Positions 43,433-52,938 of a stretch of 64,000 nt of DNA are shown piece after piece. The stretch spans positions 35,732,355-35,796,354 of the forward strand of contig OZ038462.1 in assembly GCA_964036295.1 (NCBI GenBank), in the 5' to 3' direction. Position 1 is the first letter of the stretch. The number at the start of each line of letters is the position of its first letter. The notes beneath the pieces are model-generated. The model searched no databases. It saw only the letters and a program-made list of their open reading frames with translations, and was not told the DNA's origin. The translations under genes and the position numbers were made by a program. This DNA is from Plumapathes pennacea (Eukaryota > Cnidaria > Anthozoa > Antipatharia > Myriopathidae).

Positions 43433-43880
43433 CTTTTATTCGTTTTTCTTAATCCCTTTTATTCAAATTTTTTTTCCTTACGACGGGGGGTTTCCCGTTT
43501 TGTGGTTACGTCACACTTCCGGTTTGCGAAATGGAATTACCTTGTTTCCATGCAGCTTGGGGACAGGGAGATGAAATGGGAGGGGAGAGTAACTTTTATA
43601 TCTTCCTATTTCTCTCACTACTCGCTACACCTTTGTCGAAGTTACCTTTATGGACACAACCCCATGTTATTTGCACTTTATTTTGTTCATGCTAAGGAGA
43701 ATTAACGATACTGATGTCCGACAGCTGAGAAAACAAAAGTGGACTTTCCCTTAGAGCAGTTCCAGAAATGTTCCAACTGTGGGGAGTCACACTTTTCGAA
43801 AAGGGCAAAGCTCGAGGACTGCACTGATTTGGCGAGCTCGCCTTTGCTTCGCCCCGGGCGACCAGGACTGGTGTAGAGTG

Positions 43881-44537
43881 TCAGATAGAGGACTTGGTCT
43901 TATTAACTTTTGAGAAGTTTTCAGAACCGCAAGAAGATAGGTAAGAAGCTTGACGCGAAAATAGTAAAATGGAACCAGAAGCTTCACTGGAGCTCGAACA
44001 GTCGTCGGATTTTTCAGGTGAAAACAGACATGGAGAGCCTTCGTGGGTGTCCGGTGAAGATGAGACAGGCGGGAAAAGTTCCGGTGATCCGAAATATGAC
44101 GGCACGTCCGATCTCAGGCTGTCGTTGGGTGACACTGAGCATAAATCGCCGCCAGCCTTTATATCTGTCACAGATTTATCTCCTTCTTGGGCGCCGTATT
44201 TCCCTGACGAAGAGCAAACGCCAGAGCTGTCCAAACTGTTGTTGTGTTTTCTATTAACACCTGCACTCTCTTCACAAGTGAATACATCAGTGAATTCTGT
44301 CGAACGCCCGCTTGAATCATCTTGAGTGCACGAATCACAAGCGCTTGATGAAGAAGAGACTTCGCTGGTGAATAGATCTTCTGAATACACTCCAAAATGG
44401 ATCTCTTGAACGGGGTTCTCACAAACTCTATCAAAACGCTGTTTGTTAATTCGTCTGATCTTCTTTAGAGGACTGAGATTCGGAGATGACACTGAACACC
44501 GGGTGAGTTGGGGTGGGGTGTGTTCCAGAAGGAACAA
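43881..44537 (-). CDS. Serine-rich disordered ORF, candidate terminal exon
   Basis: An open minus-strand frame of about 218 codons, rich in Ser, Pro and acidic residues, with short phosphosite-like SP motifs (SSPNLSPLKK, FGSPELF, LFSPEKS). There is no in-frame ATG at the 5' end (the frame begins with a TTG). An AG just upstream, in TAGTAG|GAATTTG (about 44543), could be a 3' splice site, which suggests a last exon. An AATAAA lies about 200 bp past the stop (near 43680). The sequence complexity is higher than chance frames in this window. No family recognised; the upstream exons are not found in the next kilobase. Confidence 0.4.
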   Translation of the reverse strand: MFLLEHTPPQLTRCSVSSPNLSPLKKIRRINKQRFDRVCENPVQEIHFGVYSEDLFTSEVSSSSSACDSCTQDDSSGRSTEFTDVFTCEESAGVNRKHNNSLDSSGVCSSSGKYGAQEGDKSVTDIKAGGDLCSVSPNDSLRSDVPSYFGSPELFPPVSSSPDTHEGSPCLFSPEKSDDCSSSSEASGSILLFSRQASYLSSCGSENFSKVNKTKSSI

Positions 44538-44540
44538 ATT

Positions 44541-45599
44541 CCTACTACTCTATGACTGACTGACTGACTGACTGACGGACTGACGCAGTCTTGGCTGCAA
44601 TAAGGTCTCGCATCCCACTTTCAATGGGAGGCCGACCTTAAAAACAACTGACATAAAGCCGGGTGCTCAACAGCAGAACGGTAAACCGGACGAACATTCC
44701 ATCACGTTTTCCAAACTTAGATTAAACTGATCAATTATGTAAGAAATATATTATTAGCAAGATTTTACAAAGTAATTTTGTGTGTATTGAGCTATATTGT
44801 GTATGTATTGAAAATACTACTGAAGCAGAACCAACTGTGGTTTTAAAAGCCACATTCATCACTCCACTCTCAGTCGACTGTGGGAGTGGCGCGGTTATCA
44901 GGTGGACTTCAACACAATCAGGTTCGTGCTGTTTAAGATCAGAATAAGTCAAAAGAGAATTCATACCAAGTTGAGTTTCACTTAGTATAACAAGGTGTGG
45001 TAGGTAGTGGATAGAGACCCAGGTTGTTTGTCATATAATACTGATTAACTTGGCCCGATCAGCATTAATTCGTCACAACGCAACTCAAGAAGCTATACGC
45101 ACTTCTGTACCATCATCCTCGGTAAGATTACAACATTCTTCTATACCTGCCAAACTTTTTTGATCCCAAGGCATGAGGTTTTTACAGAATTGCCCGGGGC
45201 TACGAGACTGCGAGCGGCTGAAAGGCGCGCGCTTCAAGGGGGTCCGGGGGCGTGACTCTCCGGGAAATGCCTTCATATTCGCGGTAGTTTGACAAGTATT
45301 TCTTATAAATTCCAATGAACAGTCTGCATATTTAAAAGTTTGTAATGGTATAAAAATTTTACCCCCTATTTCACCAAGAAGATAAAAAAAATTACCCCCC
45401 TTCCCCCCCCCAAAAAAGTTCATATTCCAAAGTTTTACTCCCCCAAAAGCACAGACATTTATAAAAGAGACCGCAAACCGCGTCCCCATATCACACTCAG
45501 CGATTGTCCTTCCCGTTGGTACGATACGGAGACAAAACAACAAAACAATACAAACTTTACCAATATCAAGGGACAATAAATGACGCCGTCAGCACGTAC
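44541..45599. other. (TGAC)n microsatellite and unassigned DNA
   Basis: A TGAC repeat at 44552-44586. The minus-strand frame 45085-45576 starts at a TTG and runs through C/G-rich repeat DNA. Its first 30 residues are hydrophobic and signal-peptide-like, but no ATG supports it. Confidence 0.4.
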
Positions 45600-45830
45600 A
45601 CTGTAAATTTGAAAGAGGCGTTTTAGCCCCAAAATGCAAATAGCCCCACTTTATGAAGGGGCTATTTTGAGCCACGAAGGGCCAATTTGAAATTTGTGGT
45701 CAAAATGGCCCCACTAAAACCCAAATTGGCCCTTGTAAAATCCAAAATAGCCCCATCAAAATACGAATTGACCCCATGTGGGACTGATTTGGCCCATGGG
45801 GCTGTATCAGTACCATTGATAAGGGTTGTT
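45600..45830 (+). repeat. Degenerate minisatellite of 'AAATAGCCCC/AAATTGGCCC' units
   Basis: About eight loosely spaced units of 22-28 bp built on AATTGGCCC, AATAGCCCC or AATGGCCCC, in both orientations. Overlapping frames are by-products. Confidence 0.7.
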
Positions 45831-46819
45831 CAAAACAGCCTTGGTATGAGTGCCATTTCGGCCCCATTGGGTGTCATGACGAGCTTCACGCTTTCGCCCT
45901 CCTGCTGTATCTAACATTGAAGGTGCCAAAATTCTCAGCAGGGTCCGATATTTGAGCGCGTTCACTTTTGCGCGCCGTGCTATTTTACTGAAAAAGACGC
46001 ATGCGTAACTCATGACCGAGCCCCTTTAAGCTACCCGTCGCTTGGCCGTAGCCGGGCATACAGTATTCAGGAGATTTGGATTGAAATATATCAAAGGAGC
46101 CCATAGACTCTGTAACAACATATTTTATTGCAGTATTATTCCTTGCGAGTCAAGGCGCCGCTGATTAGCATGGTAAATTTTGTCTGATCTTGTGTAGCAG
46201 TTAATTTGTGAATTTATCTGGCTGACTAGCATCTGTTCGTCGGTCCATCTATTTTTTAAATTTCTTTCTAATGTATCTATTCATACCCGTGGTCAGTCAA
46301 ATTAGGGCCTCAAATCTGGATGAAAGGTAGCCTGCCTTGGTACTTCAACTGTTACCTGCCTTTGCAGTAAAGTGCTGCCTACATGCTTGTTACACTTTAT
46401 TGTCGATTTTTTTTCTATTATTCCTTGTTGACATATTTCAATATTCTGCAAACAGAATGAAGAGTAAGTCGAATGACGAAGCGTTTGTTTAGTCAAAGTT
46501 CTATCAAAATTAAAGGCGGAAATTCCTAAGGTTTTGTGAACTACATTATTTTGCAGCTGCTAATGTGATGCGTGGGCACCAATATACAAACAACGAAAAC
46601 AACGGAAAATATGCGGTTGCTCTTGTACCAAAAACCACAATGAATTTTGTGGTTAGTCATTGTCCTGGTTGAATGTCAGATGCTGAGACGAAATCAAACA
46701 TACTGTATATCCAATGCAAAACGTGCAAATTTAGCATTTACACAGCACTACATTAGAACAAAGTAGAAACAAAGTCCGTGTTTACAATGGTCGAAATCCA
46801 CAGAAACAAGCAAATATCC
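45831..46819. other. No gene recognised
   Basis: AT-rich DNA without supported exons. The minus-strand frames at 45807-46013 and 46302-46496 lack motifs. Confidence 0.4.
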
Positions 46820-47812
46820 AACTCACGTCTCCTGGAGCACTCAGGTTTGGTAGCTAGGACTCCTTGCTCAAATGAAACCTGATTGAACTATAAATTATTA
46901 TTACAACACTCATGCATTTGCTTTTTAAAGGTTGAGGGACTGCATTTTGAATTCAGGAGCAAAAGCGTTAGCCAGCAAGAAAAGCTGAGTAATACGTGAC
47001 ATATCTTTTTATACACAGTTGATTTTGACAGTTTGACTTCAAACACTTATTTTTTAATCAGAGGCCACGATTAATCCAGCCTTCGCTTCAATACTTGTCT
47101 GTTTCTTTTTTTTTCTTTTTTTTTAACTGAATGCGTTCTCAGGCGTTCGAGTATTTGTGCATTGTAACAAATAGAAAATTGAAGCCGAGGAGTGTAACAC
47201 GAGACTTGTTTGCAATATTATTCGGTTTTGTTCACAGCGCGTTCCGTCCATTTGTGACTGCAAACTCAATGCTCAGGACTATTTCGGTGTATTTTTCATT
47301 TATAGTAGACAATGGCCATTGCAAAACAAAGGCTACGTGACCAAATGGAAGAAACATTTCATCAGGCAATGTACGATAAGCAGAAGCATTTTATGAGGCA
47401 ACAGATGTCATGTACAGAGTAAGCATAAATCGTCATTGTTTTACGGTTAAAGCTCATCATAGCTTTGGTTTCTGTTTTCGGTCTGTTATCTTCCCAGAAG
47501 TATTTCGTGTCGCCACAGAAAGTTTCGTCGGAACTAAATAACTAGCGGCGACAGAGTTATTACCAATCCGGTATCCACCAAATAATTGAATCTCAAAGCT
47601 TCCGCGGTGAACTTTAGGAACACAAGCCAAAATCATTCCCTAAAATCCAGTTTATCCGTGCATGTTCCACAAAGCCAAACGGTGTTGAGTTTGAATGGGA
47701 TACAATTAACTTTTACACACAAGCAACGAACAATTCAATAGCCCACATCTCAAGTTGTTTGCGAGGTCAATTTACGTCATCGCATATCATGTGACAATGT
47801 GACAATGTGAAA
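46820..47812 (+). repeat. Interspersed repeat R1, copy 4 (inverted relative to copies 2 and 3)
   Basis: Near full length. Landmarks: TTTTGACAGTTTGACTTCAA, CAGGCGTTCGAGTATTTGTG and CATCTCAAGTTGTTTGCGAG. It allows the unit to be defined as about 1 kb. Confidence 0.7.
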
Positions 47813-47997
47813 AAAAAAAAAGAATTTGCAAATTTAAGCTCGCCGCAACCGCTAGCAAAAGCGCTAACGGGAACTTAAACGCACAACAAGTCCACAGAAA
47901 CAAACATCTACGCTTCCGAGGACTGAATGAATTTTTACTGGCTATTGGGTTCGTGCAAATGACGTCATAAACCACGTGATTTTTGTTTATCCACCAT

Positions 47998-49185
47998 TTT
48001 GGCAACCTCATTCCCAGGCTCTTTCATCTCCCGGCCCCCGCCCCCGAAGAAAGACCCTGGTTCAGGCTGGTCACGTGCCTTGCTCACAAAGATAATCCGT
48101 TGGGAGGGGTCCCCCTGTCGAAGAAATTTGTCGTGCTGTGCGTTTGTCAAATCAAAACGAGGCTAGCACAAACGACACAAATCAGCCACGCTTTTTGGCA
48201 AGCTTCCTATAAAAGGGCGCTTCCCAGGGAAGCGCAGAGCCAATCAATCAATAGCGACCGAGACAACAGCTCCTAATTAGTAAAAAGCCAAAAATGTCCA
48301 GATTTTGTTTCCCTTGTACTTGAATACCACGCAAAACAATGTTGCCTCACCAATTTTCCATCACATAAACATTCATTTTGAGTGCAATTTGAATAAAATC
48401 CAAGAATAATCTTCAAAGTAAAAAATTAAATATGCTTGGTGGGCAGCCATGCGTCGCATTGCACCGCGAAATTCAAAATGTATTTTGGCAGCCAAGGGAA
48501 AATTTTCGTTTCAAACCCTTCCGTCCAGGACTCCACATTAAAGTTGCCCGTATGTGTTTAATTTTAGGTATACTTTTAGTTGCTGCAGAGAAATTTCATG
48601 GACAGAGCGACTTCTGAACGCTGTGGACGCACGTGCGATTCAACAAACATTATGCAAATTTGATGTCGAAAGAGGCGGCCAACGGCCTTTTATAGCGCGC
48701 CTTCGTGTTTAAATGCATCTTTTCACCCTTCCGAAGGAGCCTTGACTCTCGAAATTACCGTTTTGAAAGCTCTGAAGTTGTCGAGGCGTCTTTCACATGG
48801 TCTGCAGATTAAATGCGGCAAACCTTCGCTCTGTGGCAACGAAGTGCTGTAAAACTCTTTCGCTGTTTCGAGAAGTGCCTTATTAGCTCAGTTTTCCGCA
48901 TACGTTTTTGCAGTGGTCTCCCACAGAACTACAAGGCCTGCAACAACTTGACTTGTTGTTCAGACGAAGCGTAAACTACATGGGAGGTGTTAAATATTTA
49001 TATCCAATTTTTCTTTCCCCAATAGACAAAGTAAAGTAAATTTCCGACTTAACGGCCCCTCCCTTGGTTTCCTTTTTTGCAACCGGCCAGATTCTGGCCG
49101 ACACGTGACCAGCCTGAACCAGGGTCTTTCTTCGGGGGCGGGGCCCGGGAGATGAAAGAGCCTGGGAACGAGGTTGCCATTTGGG
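47998..49185. mobile_element. 1.2-kb element with ~80-bp inverted ends
   Basis: The left end GGCAACCTCATTCCCAGGC, CTTTCATCTCCCGGCCCC and AAGACCCTGGTTCAGGCTGG (to about 48090) is the inverse of 49100-49182, which finishes GAGCCTGGGAACGAGGTTGCC. The interior has no intact frame. Flanks share ATTT, but a duplication is not certain. Class unknown. Confidence 0.7.
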
Positions 49186-50451
49186 GGGTCAAATTGTCGC
49201 CTTTCGGGAGTCGCGTTTTTGTCGAGCGTGACAGCTACCGTGAAGCCTTTTGAGCGCGGCAGGAAAGAGATACATCGGAGATAATTGAGCGACACTCTGA
49301 AGGTTGGTCTACTTACAGTGGAACCTCCCGTAAGCGACCACCCTTCGTTCGGCTTTAAGTGGTCGCTTACGGGAATCACTCACCATGGGAGGCTTTAGTG
49401 AGATACAGCTTTGAACCTCTGTTGATCAAATAGTGCAGTTTTAGTGAGTGAATGACACCTAGAGTTTTAAGAAATCAACCTTTGTCCGGCTGTTCCACGT
49501 TACAATACACACGCGTTAGTGTTTTGTCCGGTCCGGTTTCTTCGAGGAAAATTACTCTTTGGAAACATAGAAACTTTTCGATATGTGCAGTTGATGTAAG
49601 CATTGGCAACTTGTCCCGCCGGATCTCGCAATGTTCACCCGCGCATTTATAGGATCATGACAAACTACCCACAGAGTACAAGAACGTGTTTTTCGCGAGT
49701 GTGGCCAGTCTAAACGGTTTCATTCACAAGATTAGTGCACGACCTTTGTCGTGTGAATTGGGTTAACTAATGATATGTCATATCATGTAGAGGTCTCGGC
49801 AGACATGCTGAGTTTGAGCATACGCCCACCAGAGCGTGAAAGGAAAAACATTTGTTGCGTCCGCACTGAGCGTAGTTTTGCCACCCTAAAAACATCGAAG
49901 GACACAATGTTGCCGACACAAAAGGATCTTATAGTTGCTTGTAAGAAAGCGGTGACATATTTCAGCTACAATATCTGCATCACGTAAAATTGCACCGTTC
50001 GTGTTGGCGGGCTTATATAAATAATGGCAACGTTAAACACTACAAAATAGAAAGAGATCCATTTGCATCGACTCCAACATCAAAGTGAAGTCATTATCCG
50101 GCCTGTTCAGCGGTCTGTTCAAAATCAAACAAAAACGAGAAACTAGCGCTGCTGACATTAATTTACTTTGTGGTATAGAGTACAGATCAATGTGATTTAA
50201 ATAATTAAGCTCTGTTAGGAAAAAAGGGCGGCGAGTAACGCAGTCCGGCCTGTTTGATTGCTGATTTCTCCCGGAGAAATGAATCAGCACCCCCTGACCT
50301 TAACTACAGTGTTGCCCCTCTGCTATAGAATACAACACAAGATGGTTCCTCATACCAATCAAAATGTTGTGGCAGTGGATTTAGTAGATATAGAATAATT
50401 TAGTTTGTTCAGCAGCAACACGTTGAAATCTACTATTTGCAACCTAAAGGC
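49186..50451. other. No gene recognised; short hairpin
   Basis: A hairpin at 49328-49374 (CGTAAGCGACCACCC against GTGGTCGCTTACGGG) sits in a CAGTGGAACCTCCCG context similar to mariner-type termini. The frames at 49452-49652, 49775-49987 and 50033-50290 have no motif. Confidence 0.4.
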
Positions 50452-51035
50452 CCGTTTACACAGGCGATTTAACACGCCAACTGTAAATTTATTATTTAGC
50501 AGGAATTGTGTCATTTTTTCCTTATTTATAAAGAATCGTGAATTCGTACACTTTTATTTACAAATAAAAGAAAATTACTAGCTGCATGATATGTAAATAA
50601 TTGTGCAACGGATGTTCTGCCAGAGCATTTATTTATAAATAATGAAACTCAAAGTTGAGCGTAATTTCATGATTTACATATCATGAGTAATCCCCTGCTG
50701 AGGGAAATCTATGATTTATGTATAATGGCTTTTGACCCGCCGAGTGTAAAGTCATGATTTATATATAATGACTTTCGACACACTGAGTAAAATTTATGAT
50801 TTACATATCATGACATGACAGCGCAAGTCGCCAAGTGTAAATTTATTTTTGCAAAAGCGCGCCAAAAGGTAATTTATGCTTTCACGCGGTAATTTTCCGT
50901 GCAAAAGGCGGGAAGGCCTGGCTACTTAGCCTAGACTCGATCAATATGGCATACCATCGGGAAAGTCTATCTCGTGCCATATCGGAAGCTGTTTCTCGTG
51001 CAGTGAGCGAAGCAATAAACTCCGCACTTCCTCAG
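50452..51035 (+). mobile_element. 5' end of an autonomous-type DNA transposon with subterminal repeats
   Basis: Starts with a terminal-repeat-like GGCCCGTTTACACAGGCG. It is followed by about four subterminal units built on ATGATTTACATATCATGA and GAGTGTAAA (50600-50850), then a short promoter-like interval. The last part is a first-exon candidate, ATG 50946 to 51035 (30 codons, MAYHRESLSRAISEAV...), ending in CTCAG|GTAAGT. The exon is helical and Ala/Ser/Glu-rich, with no known domain. 50607-50820 is inverted at 56588-56795. The downstream part of the gene has been displaced or lost. Confidence 0.5.
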
Positions 51036-51127
51036 GTAAGTCTTTATAACTGCATAAGTTCCAGTCCGTCGAATTTGCCACGGGACCGAACTACGTCGCT
51101 TCTACTCACGCTCTGAACTGTGTGTTG

Positions 51128-52426
51128 TATGGTGGCCGAGGAGTGTCACCTTTGAAATGTCATTTTATGTCGATTATTTTATCAATTTTCTCTTTTTAAT
51201 ATTTGTAATTTAATTTTCTTTCTTTTTTTTTTTCTTTCATTTTATTTATGTTTAGTTTCGGTCTTTTTGAAGTTAAAATAAAATCGAAACAAAAAGAAAA
51301 TCGAAACAAAATTATTTTTAAATGAAAATGAAATGAAAATCTTCGTGGCCGAGGAGTGCCACCCTGGCCGAGGAGTGTTACCCCACCGTAGTGGGGAACC
51401 TTTTGTAGAACGAGAGACCCTGGTAGTGAGCTCCAATATGGCGGACTCATCAGCTCCGTGGAAAAACGATCATAGGTTACGGGAAGCTTTGGAAACGCAC
51501 GTGTTACGAGGACTGCAACGCAGCGAAGTTCTCGATTTTGTGGGGAGAGATTTCCCAATGTACGAGTGGAACCTTACCTCCCTCAATCGTCGTTTGCGCT
51601 TTTTCGAAATCTACTATAACCGAGGTGCTTCGACAGAGGCCGTGAGAGATGCACCCGTAGATGGCTAAGGGGAACGTGCTGCATTGGTACCCCATGAGCT
51701 TGTCATGGCCGTCTAACGAGTGCACCCAGTTGGGCCCTTTAGAGCTGAAGTTGCCTTTTTTCCCGCGTTTCTTCGCTCCAATCCCCCCTCGTGCTTCAAG
51801 TCCTTCTGGATCAAGTTCTTTTATCACAGTGTATACCTCATCCCTACTCACACTGAGACCATACTCTTGCCGCACTTTTTTATGCATTGCCCGGTATCCG
51901 AGAAGTCGCCCAGGGCCGTCTAGCTCCTTCTGAACGGCATCTCTCACGGCCTCTGTCGACAAGCACCTCGGTTATAGTAGATTTCGAAAAAGCGCAAACG
52001 ACGATTGAGGGAGGTAAGGCTCCACTTGTACAGTGGGAAATCTCTCCCCACAAAATCGAGAACTTCGCTGCGTTGCAGTCCTCGTAACACGTGCGTTTCC
52101 AAAGCTTCCTGTAACCTATGATCGTTTTTCCACGGAGCTGATGAGTCCGCCATATTGGAGCTCACTACCAGGGTCTCTCGTTCTACAAAAGGTTCCCCAC
52201 TACGGTGGGGTGGCACTCCTCGGCCACGAAGATTTTCATTTCATTTTCATTTAAAAAAAATTTTGTTTCGATTTTATTTTAACTTCAAAAAGACCGAAAC
52301 TAAACATAAATGAAATGAAAGGGAAAAAAAGAAAGAAAATTAAATTACAAATATTAAAAAAGAGAAAATTAATAAAATAATCGACATAAAATGACATTTC
52401 AAAGGTGACACTTCTCGGCCACCATA
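51128..52426 (-). mobile_element. Palindromic (foldback) IS3EU-like DNA transposon, perfect 6-bp TSD
   Basis: The arms 51128-51652 and 51937-52426 are inverted copies with termini TATGGTGGCCGAG(G/A)AGTG. The left arm has a 36-bp extra unit (GGCCGAGGAGTG repeated). GTGTTG is duplicated exactly on both sides (51122-51127 and 52427-52432). The TA-Y...R-TA termini and a 6-bp duplication fit, from memory, the eukaryotic IS3-related superfamily IS3EU. The unique spacer (51653-51936) continues the transposase from the right arm on the minus strand. The element is thus a 5' half plus its inverted copy. Confidence 0.82.
51653..52153 (-). pseudogene. IS3-like transposase N-terminal half (frameshifted)
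   Basis: ATG at 52153 (MADSSAPWKNDHRL...). It encodes a helix-turn-helix-like region (RSEVLDFVGRDFP, LTSLNRRLRFFEIYY), then a 2-bp shift near 51960, then GRLLGYRAMHKKVRQEYGL, VSRDEVYTVIKELDPEGL and KGPNWVHSLDGHDKL. The LGYRAMHKKV...VSRDEV pattern is that of IS3-type transposases, and WVHSLDGHDKL should hold the first Asp of the DDE triad. The frame ends at the palindrome junction, so the second D and the E are absent. A mirror copy of the first ~70 codons lies at 51438-51652 on the plus strand. Confidence 0.75.
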
Positions 52427-52455
52427 GTGTTGTTCTTCTAGACATCTAGTATAGT

Positions 52456-52887
52456 GTGCCTGCACAGGCAGCACCCGCTCCGAGTACAAGAGCATCAACC
52501 ACAGATATGAAACATTACCGAAAGCCAACACTAAGCAAGAACCCACAGCGAATTGTTCTCCACATGGGAACAAACGATTTGCATGGTAAGTTGAAGTCAT
52601 GTCCCAACCAAATAGCTGAGAGCATTATCGACTTAGCAAGAATGATCGAGAATGAATCTGACGCGGAAGTCATAGTATCTGAGATAGTAACAAGATCAGA
52701 CAAAACACCGGAGGATCATATCACAGCTGTAAACAAACTCCTACACAAGTATTGCAGCCAGAATGGATGGGGATTGATAAAACACAACAGGATCACGAAG
52801 ACACGTCTCAATGAAGGAGGATTGCACCTCAATGAGCAAGGTGTGTCCATCTTAGTAAGTAATTTGGTTAAATTTTTATCTGAATGA
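52456..52887 (+). pseudogene. LINE ORF1 fragment, SGNH-esterase-like
   Basis: 144 codons with RIVLHMGTNDLHGK (the GTND block of SGNH hydrolases) and GLHLNEQGVSIL near the C terminus (the block with the catalytic His). Esterase domains of this type are known in ORF1 of CR1/L2 LINEs. The N-terminal block with the catalytic Ser is missing, so this is a 5'-truncated copy. It ends 51 bp before the endonuclease frame. Confidence 0.7.
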
Positions 52888-52938
52888 TGTTTTATATATA
52901 GTTCCAGAGAACTGCCTCTTACCCCACAAGTTCATCCA

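Larger units (their letters stand above)
42645..43500 (-). other. AT-rich virus-like gene module with repeated upstream blocks
   Basis: An 850-bp island more AT-rich than its surroundings. It holds two same-strand reading frames (43432-43016, interrupted by one TGA, and 42779-42645). Each is preceded by a related block on the minus strand: GGGAAACCCCCCGTC...AAAAGGGATTAAGAA (43496-43444) and GGGAACCCCCCGTC...AAAGGATTAAGAA (42846-42787). Tight spacing, absence of introns, a repeated promoter-like block and a Cys-His repeat protein recall genes of large DNA viruses or virus-like mobile elements. That origin is inference; I cannot name a group. Confidence 0.45.

Noticed and set aside
45085-45576. 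Secreted protein suggested by a hydrophobic N terminus
   Set aside because: There is no ATG for the frame, it crosses C/G-run repeat DNA, and no cysteine pattern or splice signal supports it.
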